This document shows, piece after piece, positions 1 through 6,200 of a stretch of 7,332 nt of DNA. This DNA comes from Pseudomonadota bacterium (GTDB lineage: Bacteria; Myxococcota; Polyangia; Polyangiales; Polyangiaceae), in assembly GCA_023419055.1 (NCBI GenBank), contig JAEZYO010000458.1, forward strand, positions 1 to 7,332. The letters run 5' to 3'. The stretch's first letter is position 1. The number at the start of each line of letters is the position of its first letter. The translations under genes were made by a program, and so were the position numbers. The notes under the pieces are model-generated. The model had not been told where the DNA came from and searched no databases. It was given only the letters and a program-made list of their open reading frames with translations.

Positions 1-1
1 G

Positions 2-565
2 TTTTTGAGGCGCTCGCGCCAGTTCTCGGGAGAGCCCCTGCGGCCGCTCTCGGTGCGCTTCATGCACCGCAATCGGGTGAAGAGCCCGGAGTACGAGCGG
101 CTCTTCGACGCGCCGGTTCGCTTCGAAGCCGACTGTGACGAGCTCGTGTTCGCTCGAGACACGCTCGACTTGCCGTTCCGAACGGCCGAACCGCGGCTCG
201 CAGAGCTCCTCGACTATTGCGCCGAGTCCCGGCTCACCGAGCTTCGAACCATTCCGCCCGTGTTGCCGGCCGGCGCCGACGACGTGCGCGCCGCCCTGCG
301 CGCGTGCCTGGCCGAAGGCAACGCGAACCTGGATCGCGTGGCCGAACGGCTGAACGTCAGCCAGCGATCGCTCCAGCGCCAGCTGAGCGAGCTCGGCACG
401 TCACATCGCGCGCTCTTGCGCGAGGAGCGTGAGCTCTTGAGCCGCGAGATTTTGGCAAGAGACACGCCGAGCCACGCGGAGCTCGCCCGAGCGCTCGGGT
501 ATGCGAGCCGGCGCTCGGTGTCGCGCGCTCTCCGTAGAAAATCGGCCACCGAGCGCCCGGCGTGA
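2..565 (+). CDS. AraC-family transcriptional regulator, C-terminal part (5' end outside window)
   Basis: This is the C-terminal ~188 residues of a DNA-binding regulator; the frame is open to the left edge, so the TTG at position 5 is probably an internal codon and not the start. The first ~70 visible residues resemble the end of the ligand-sensing domain of the OruR/ArgR-like AraC group (Arabinose_bd, PF12625): an FMHR segment, then APVRFEADCDELVF and LDLPF with the usual spacing to 'EPRLAELLDY'. The last ~95 residues form the helix-turn-helix region: 'LDRVAERLNVSQRSLQRQL' is the first HTH, and 'HAELARALGYASRRSVSRAL' the second. Full members are usually about 330-350 residues, so roughly half is missing. 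The second HTH departs from consensus: it lacks the usual G-x-S-P-x-x-Y-R ending and stops soon after SRALRRK. It lies 107 bp upstream of the dipeptidase-like gene and could regulate it, but nothing proves this. Ligand unknown. Confidence 0.88.
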   Translation, partial: FLRRSRQFSGEPLRPLSVRFMHRNRVKSPEYERLFDAPVRFEADCDELVFARDTLDLPFRTAEPRLAELLDYCAESRLTELRTIPPVLPAGADDVRAALRACLAEGNANLDRVAERLNVSQRSLQRQLSELGTSHRALLREERELLSREILARDTPSHAELARALGYASRRSVSRALRRKSATERPA

Positions 566-672
566 TTTGTCGTCGCGTGGCGCGGTTTGTCGACTGCGAG
601 CGTGAAGGGGAAAGTGGCATCTAATACTCCACGTGGCCGCGCTGCCACGAAGCGGGGCAGGCTCATTCGATC
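566..672. promoter_or_regulatory. Short intergenic gap with a TTTGTCG direct repeat
   Basis: This gap lies between the regulator stop and the dipeptidase-like ATG. TTTGTCG occurs at 566-572 and again at 586-592, a start-to-start spacing of exactly 20 bp, or about two helical turns. That is the kind of layout AraC-type proteins often use, so it is a possible operator; this is inference only. The most A/T-rich patch is CTAATACT at 621-628, which could hold a -10 element, but I see no well-spaced -35 partner. No convincing Shine-Dalgarno precedes 673; GGGGCAGG at 654-661 is the nearest purine-rich run. Confidence 0.3.
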
Positions 673-3030
673 ATGAAGACACGATACTTCGCGGCGGCAT
701 TCCTCGGCTGTGCGACGCTCGCTTGTTCCTCCGGCTCGGACGCGCCCGCGCCGTACACGGCGGCTGTCGAGCAGCCGCTCGGTTCGACAGGGCCCGTCGC
801 GGGGTTCGCCGATCTTCACCTCCACATGATGGCGGAGGAGGCCTTCGGCGGACGCTGGCTCTATGGCCGCCATCGGGGCGCGCTGGACGACTGCGACGGC
901 GGTGTCGCGAGAACGCACGGCGCCGTGAAGGAAGACGTCTCGGCGCTCACGGAGCGCATCCAAGCCTGTGGTGGCCTGCCGGGACCGGTCGACGATCTGG
1001 CTGCGCCGGCGATCGATCTGTTGGCCCGCGGTGTCGGCGGCCTCGCGCTCTCGGAAGCTATCGGGACGGTCGCCGGGAGTCAGGGAGATACCGGCCTTCA
1101 CCTCGGCCGCGCGCGCGTCCCCGAAGATCTCCCGGCGTGGGACAGCATCGCGCACCAGCAGGCGCACGTGAGCTGGCTGCGCTCGGCGCACCAGCGCGGC
1201 CTCAGCCTGGTCGTGCTCTCGGCGGTGAGCTTCGACTTCCTCTGCGAGCTCTTGCCTCGGGGTAGCGGGCAGCCGGTGTGCGACGAGATGGCCGACGTGG
1301 ATCGTCAGCTCGCGCTGGCTCGAGAGCTCGACCTCGCGAACGATTGGCTCGAGATCGCCCTCTCTCCCGCGGACGCCCGGCGCATCATCGGCCAAGGCAA
1401 GCTCGCCGTCGTGCTCTCGATCGAAGCGAGTCACCTCTTCGGCCGCGATACGAGCAAGAACTTCGTGGCCGAGCTCGATCGCTACTACGCGATGGGCGTC
1501 CGGACCCTCCAGCCCGTTCACGAGACGGACAACCGCTTCGGCGGGGCAGCGACCCACCAACCCTTGCTGCAGGTCGCGGAGTTCGTCGAAAACTGCCACG
1601 TCGACCACGACTGCGGCCTCACCACGGACGACTACACGCTCGGCGTCGACGTGGAGCGGGTGAACGGTCGCTGTCAGAACTCGCGCGGCTTGTCGAACGA
1701 GGGGCGCGCGCTGCTCCAGGCGATGATGGACCGTCGCATGTTGGTCGATCTCGCGCACCTGTCCGCGAAGAGCATCGACGATGCTTACGCGGTCGCCGCG
1801 GCGAACCAGTACTACCCGCTCTACGTCTCGCACGGTCACTTGCGCGAGGTCATGGGAGAAGACGTGGCCGGCACCGAGAAGAGCACGCCGGCTTCGGTGA
1901 TCGCGCAGATCCGGCGCACCGGCGGCATGTTCGGGCTCCGCACGGCCCACAACGAGACGCGCTCCTACGCGCGCAGCGTGGCGAACAGCTGCCAGGGGTC
2001 CTCGAGCTCCTTCGCGCAAGCCTACGATTTCGCGGTGAAGGGCCTGAAGGTGCCCGTCGCGTTCGGCAGCGATCTGAACGGCTTCGTCCAGCAGACGCGA
2101 CCCCGCTTCGGCGCCGACGGGTGCTCGGCGACGGAGTGGAGCCTGCTCGCCAGCGACGGGAAATTCACGCCCTTCGAGGCGCAGTCCGACTGCGAGCGCC
2201 GCGACCAGCGCGAGCGCGGCGCGCCGCCGCTCGGGAGCGAGTTCGACACCAAGGGTCTCGCGCACGTCGGCATGCTGCCCGACCTGGTCGCCGACCTCTC
2301 GAACCTCGGCGTCGACACCGGGCCGCTCTTGCGCTCGGCGGAGGCGTTCATCGTCATGTGGGAGCGCGCGTCCGGCTCGCGATCGGGTCCTGTTACCAAC
2401 GCCGCCGACATCGACACGAGCGGCATCGGTCCGCTCGCGCCGCGCGAGAGCCGCCCCGACGCGTACCCGTCGCGCTGCGGCAAGCACTACTGCCCGTCGC
2501 ACGGTGAGCTCGAGATGGAGTGCCGTTTCAACGACGAGTGCAAGAGCGGGGCGTGCTCGAGCCCGGACGTCACCTGCGGTATCCCGTCCGGCGTCTGCGT
2601 GTGCAATGACGACGCCGATTGCGGCGGGCAGCGCTTCTGCGCCGAGGGTGTGCCGGGCGTCGGCGCGGACAATCGCTGCGAGGCGCGCCGCGGAGACCAC
2701 GCCGCGTGCAGCCGCGACGGGCAATGCGCTTCCGGGGAGTGCGGTGGCTGCTTGAACGCGGTCGGCTACTGCTTCACGCCGAGCGCGCGCCGGTACGGTG
2801 AGTCCTGCGTCGCCGACGGCGAGTGTACGACCGGACGCTGCAGCGCCGATTGCTACCTCAACCCGACCGGAACCTGCCTCTGCGACGCGGACTCCGACTG
2901 CGGCGCGAGTCAGTACTGCGGCTGGGGGACGAACTCGGGGTCCTGCCGAGCGAAGAAGTCCAAGGGATCTCTGTGCACGAGCGCGCGAGAGTGCGCTTCG
3001 AACCGCTGTAGCTGGGGCTTCTGCAAGTGA
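673..3030 (+). CDS. M19 membrane-dipeptidase-like lipoprotein with Cys-rich C-terminal tail
   Basis: 785 residues. The ATG is the only one after the in-frame TAA at 622-624. An N-terminal export signal (basic MKTR, hydrophobic stretch) ends in LAC at residues 16-18, so C18 is the likely lipidated cysteine; C13 (FLGC) is an alternative and both boxes are imperfect. Residues ~44-570 match the peptidase M19 family (PF01244), metal-dependent hydrolases that cleave dipeptides and some related amides. Landmarks in order: DLHLH (47-51), HQQ..WLRSAHQRGL (161-176), the metal-bridging Glu in VLSIE (E251), DNRFGG (286-291), VDLAHLS (H362), YVSHGH (H387), FGSDLNG (D467), and GLAHVGMLPDLVADL (528-542). 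H51 stands where mammalian dipeptidase has Asp in its H-x-D pair. Residues 602-784 carry 29 cysteines in repeating spacings. Substrate is unknown; a role in peptide scavenging or wall turnover outside the cytoplasm is inference. The next gene, 184 bp downstream, is a cytolysin-like protein. Confidence 0.92.
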   Translation: MKTRYFAAAFLGCATLACSSGSDAPAPYTAAVEQPLGSTGPVAGFADLHLHMMAEEAFGGRWLYGRHRGALDDCDGGVARTHGAVKEDVSALTERIQACGGLPGPVDDLAAPAIDLLARGVGGLALSEAIGTVAGSQGDTGLHLGRARVPEDLPAWDSIAHQQAHVSWLRSAHQRGLSLVVLSAVSFDFLCELLPRGSGQPVCDEMADVDRQLALARELDLANDWLEIALSPADARRIIGQGKLAVVLSIEASHLFGRDTSKNFVAELDRYYAMGVRTLQPVHETDNRFGGAATHQPLLQVAEFVENCHVDHDCGLTTDDYTLGVDVERVNGRCQNSRGLSNEGRALLQAMMDRRMLVDLAHLSAKSIDDAYAVAAANQYYPLYVSHGHLREVMGEDVAGTEKSTPASVIAQIRRTGGMFGLRTAHNETRSYARSVANSCQGSSSSFAQAYDFAVKGLKVPVAFGSDLNGFVQQTRPRFGADGCSATEWSLLASDGKFTPFEAQSDCERRDQRERGAPPLGSEFDTKGLAHVGMLPDLVADLSNLGVDTGPLLRSAEAFIVMWERASGSRSGPVTNAADIDTSGIGPLAPRESRPDAYPSRCGKHYCPSHGELEMECRFNDECKSGACSSPDVTCGIPSGVCVCNDDADCGGQRFCAEGVPGVGADNRCEARRGDHAACSRDGQCASGECGGCLNAVGYCFTPSARRYGESCVADGECTTGRCSADCYLNPTGTCLCDADSDCGASQYCGWGTNSGSCRAKKSKGSLCTSARECASNRCSWGFCK
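2476..3027 (+). other. Cys-rich disulfide module region of the M19-like protein
   Basis: Residues 602-784 of the dipeptidase-like protein contain 29 cysteines. A C-x5-C-x4-C unit occurs four times (C617/623/628, C679/685/690, C712/718/723, C768/774/779). A second unit, C-x-C-x5-C-x5-C with an acidic DADSDC-like centre, occurs twice (C642/644/650/656 and C735/737/743/749). The order is long unit, short unit, long unit, cut-short unit, which points to internal duplication. The style resembles EB-module or Dickkopf-type disulfide-rich domains common in large myxobacterial surface proteins. The family assignment is by pattern only. It would only fold outside the cytoplasm, in agreement with the export signal. 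Confidence 0.8.
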
Positions 3031-3032
3031 GC

Positions 3033-3056
3033 CCGCGCGGCTCCGCGCCGCGGTTT
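3033..3056 (+). terminator. Weak candidate terminator after the M19-like gene
   Basis: Immediately after the stop at 3028-3030 there are competing all-G/C hairpins: GCGCG (3035-3039) with CGCGC (3044-3048) around a 4-nt loop, or CCGCG (3033-3037) with CGCGG (3049-3053). Only three T residues follow (3054-3056), so intrinsic termination would be weak at best. Confidence 0.25.
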
Positions 3057-3079
3057 CGCTGAAGACGAGAGCATGCGGG

Positions 3080-3098
3080 CGCCGCGACCGTCGCGGCG
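3080..3098. repeat. Perfect 19-bp palindrome, copy 1 of a paired element
   Basis: Nine bases (3080-3088, CGCCGCGAC) are the exact reverse complement of 3090-3098 around one central base, C3089. The central 13 bp, CGCGACCGTCGCG (3083-3095), recur exactly at 3154-3166. No T-run follows, so it does not look like a terminator; an operator for a dimeric regulator of the downstream cytolysin-like gene is the better guess. Confidence 0.75.
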
Positions 3099-3151
3099 AC
3101 TTGGGGGCAACTCGCGACTGCCGAGTCGTTCGGGATCGGGGAGCGGTGTGC

Positions 3152-3168
3152 CGCGCGACCGTCGCGCG
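3152..3168. repeat. Perfect 17-bp palindrome, copy 2 of a paired element
   Basis: Eight bases (3152-3159, CGCGCGAC) are the exact reverse complement of 3161-3168 around central C3160. It shares the 13-bp core with the palindrome at 3080-3098, and the centres are 71 bp apart. Its flanking bases differ from copy 1 but are again self-complementary. TTTT follows at 3174-3177, five bases past the stem, so a terminator role cannot be excluded. It ends 46 bp upstream of the next ATG. Confidence 0.72.
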
Positions 3169-3202
3169 AACGGTTTTCTTCACCATTTCAAACCCTTAGT
3201 TC

Positions 3203-3207
3203 GAGGT
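3203..3207 (+). promoter_or_regulatory. Shine-Dalgarno site of the cytolysin-like gene
   Basis: GAGGT lies 7 bases before the ATG at 3215. An in-frame TAG at 3197-3199 rules out any upstream start, so this site and ATG fix the N-terminus. Confidence 0.75.
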
Positions 3208-3214
3208 CAAAATC

Positions 3215-6200
3215 ATGAAACGCATCGTTCCGTTCGTATCGATATCGGCGCTCGTCCTCGGTTGTTCGGCGGCGGACAGCTACGACGAGTCGCTCGGCGA
3301 GCTCGCGCTCGAGATCAACTGCTCCGCTCCGGCGAATTCGGACGAGGTGAACCGCTGCGCCGTGCGGACCGCCGTGCTGCAGACAGCCGGCGCCCAGGCC
3401 GATACTCTGCTCACGCCCGCGCCCTTCACCGCGGATTTCAAGTGCACCTACGAGCACGCGGCCACGATCTCCAACTTCGCTCAGGAGCTCCTCGGCAGGC
3501 CGGGACAAATCGGCCTCTTTCCCGGGGCCATTCACCCTCACACGGCTCCGTCGACGCGCGACCTGAACGGTCCGAAGCTGTCGACCAAGACCCGGCCCGC
3601 CAAGGTCGAGCTCAGCGGCATCAGCGTGAAGCCCGGCGCGTCCTACACCGCGACCGCTTCGATGCTCACGCGTGGTGAGGTGGACAACGCGCGCGATCGC
3701 GTGCTCTCCGAGGGCGACGCGGTCTTCATGCCCACGCTGCAAATGAGCTTCTACGAGCTCAGCAAGGTGAAGGAGCTCGCGGCGAAGCTGAAGGTGAGCC
3801 TCTCGTTCTTGGACGCGCTCGTGGCCGTCGACAACGAGAAGCGGGAGACGCAGCTCCTGCTCGAGCTCGAGCAGGACTTCTTCGACATGACGGTGCCGAA
3901 GCCGCAGCCCGAGGACATGTTCACGAGCGACGTGACGGCCGCGCACCTTGCGGCCGAAGGCATGGGGCCGACTACTCCTTTCACGTACGTCTCGCGCGTG
4001 ACCTACGGGCGCAAGTTCATCGCCAGGGTGAACAGTCGCTACAAGAAGTCGGAGGTACAGGCTGCGTTGAGCTTCATGCTCTCCGAGCTCCAGAAGCAGA
4101 AGTCGGCGGCGACGTCGTCGCAGGGAGGCACCGGTGGCGCGGGCGGCACCGGTGGTACGGGCGGCACCGGTGGTACGGGCGGCACGGGCTCGGGTGGAAG
4201 TGCGGGCAGCGCCGGTTCGGGCGGCGCGGCCGGCTCGGGCGGCAGCGGCGGGACGGTCTCGGTCGACGTTTACTACAAGAAAGTGCTCGAAGAGATTTCC
4301 ATCCAGCTCATCGACATCGGTGGCACTCCTCCCCCGGTCACGAAGGGGTCACAGCTCCTCGACGAGCTCGCGAAGGGCATCAAATGGTCTACGGCCGGGG
4401 TCCCGCGCCCGATCCGCTTCTCGCTCAATCACTTCGCCACGAACGACAGCCTGGGCACGTTCTTCATCACCGACTTCTACTCGGCGAACTGCAGCACCCG
4501 CACGCACCAGATGCAGGTGACGCTCGAGTCGCTGTACTTCGACGACTCCGGGGACGTCGCCGGAAACGGCGAGCCGACCTGGGACATCAACGTCACCGAT
4601 CAAACGGGAAAGAACTGGCTCCGCTCCTATTACTGCCCCCCTTGCGACACCGGCCGCAGCAGCGGGCCCTCCCGGCGCGATGACGATACTTGGCAGTCTC
4701 TCGCGGTAGGCGCGACGGTCACCTCGGATCTCAACGTCACTCCGACGATCACGATCAACGCGCAGTACCGGGACTGGAACCACCCATTGTTCGCCAAATG
4801 GGTCCAGGACGAGGCGGCAGGGAACGCGACCACCTACCAATACGTCGGCACACCGCTTCACGGCAGGTGGACCAACAGCACGGGCGCGAGGGTGGTCCCG
4901 CTGAGCTCGAGCCAGATGCTGACCGCCAGCAACGATCACCTCGACGTGGACCTCTATTACCGGATCCGGCGTTTCAACCCGTGCAACGCGGGCTACGGCT
5001 GGGACGGCATCCGCTGCACCAAGATCGATCTCGCGCTCCAGGATCTCTTCACCAAGGAGGTCGCGCATTGCCCGTCCGAGCCGCTCCTGGTCAACACCTC
5101 GCGGCTCTACCTCACCCGCCACAACGTCGAACAGCTGATCGAGCCCTACACCGTCTCGCTCGTCGAGGTGGACCCGTACTCGTTGATCGAGATCAACGGG
5201 ACCAAGTGGTCTCAAACCATCACGATGGATCAGGAGCCGGCGGCCGTGACGCCCTGGACCTTCATCGGGAAGAACTGGGCGGCCTCCAACGCCAAACAGC
5301 TCGCGCCCAACAAGGCGTACAAGCTCAGCTACACGCGCGAGAACGACACCGGCGAGTACTTCGTGCGGATGCTGCCGATCCGCGCCGATTTCTCGATCGA
5401 CGGGGTCGACGCGTCGAGCATCTACCTCGACGCGAGCTCGCCGCTCACCCTGGACGCGCAGAGGGCCTGCGGCAACCGAGAGATCGGCGACCCTCAGGCG
5501 CTCTATCAGCTCACCCTGGTGCGCTTCCAGAACGGCGTTGCGACCGGCAGCATCACGAAGACCATCCCGCGGAGTGACCTGCTCGGCTTCGATCTGCGCG
5601 CCGCCTTTTCGGCGAAGGGTTGGAGCGTTCTGCCCGGCGAGCAGTACCGCGTGACGTTGGCGGTCCGCGACGCAGGAACCTGGAAGCCCGAGACCAAGGA
5701 CATCATCATCAACGGCTGCGCGAGCGGTGAGGCCTGGAACGGCAGCGCTTGTCGTCCGGTTCAGGTGACGCAGATCCGCAAGAGCAGCACGGACCAATGC
5801 CTCGTCCAGAACGGCTCTTCGCTCGGCTCGGGAGCCTGCACGGGCGCGGCCGCGGATTTCGGGCTCGTCGAGGTCTCCGCGAACCGCATGCTGATTCGTT
5901 CTCAGAGCAGCGGGCTCTGCCTGGTGTCGCCGCCGCTCACGACCGGCGCGCCGCTCTTCCGAGCCTGCGACGGCGCACTGGACCAACAGTTCGAGGTGGT
6001 GGACGGCCTCGCCGGCAGCAAGCTCGTCGCGCTCGGCGCTGCCGCCGCGGGTAACTGCGTCGCGCTCCCCGCGGCCGCAACCAGCGCGTCCTTCCGTGCC
6101 TGCAGCAGCGCGAACACGACCTTCGCGTTCAACTGGACCGTGGAGGATGCGGCGCCGGCAATGCCGATCTCGACGCGGCTCGCCTGGAGCTCGGAGAGCG

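Noticed and set aside
611..628. Possible sigma-54 promoter (GTGGCAT start)
   Set aside because: TGGCAT is present, but the required GC of the -12 element at the right spacing is absent.
1278..2507. 409-residue + strand frame inside the M19-like gene
   Set aside because: Very Arg-rich, no motifs, and fully overlaps the metal-site part of the M19 domain in another frame.
214..3186. 990-residue antisense open frame covering the regulator and the M19-like gene
   Set aside because: It is Arg/Ala/Val-rich with no recognisable domain and runs opposite two genes with clear family motifs. Long stop-free antisense frames are expected from G/C-biased third codon positions.
3073..3678. Frame with ATG at 3073 running into the cytolysin-like gene
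   Set aside because: It overlaps the palindromes and the true N-terminus. The ATG at 3215 in another frame has a good Shine-Dalgarno, a signal peptide and the CDC homology.
4123..4255. CRISPR-like or mobile-element repeat
   Set aside because: The repeats are contiguous, in frame and encode a Gly/Thr stretch; there are no spacers, terminal inverted repeats or transposase.
4690..5577. 295-residue + strand frame inside the cytolysin-like gene
   Set aside because: Low-complexity Arg/Gln/Gly composition and overlap with the coherent main frame; a shadow.
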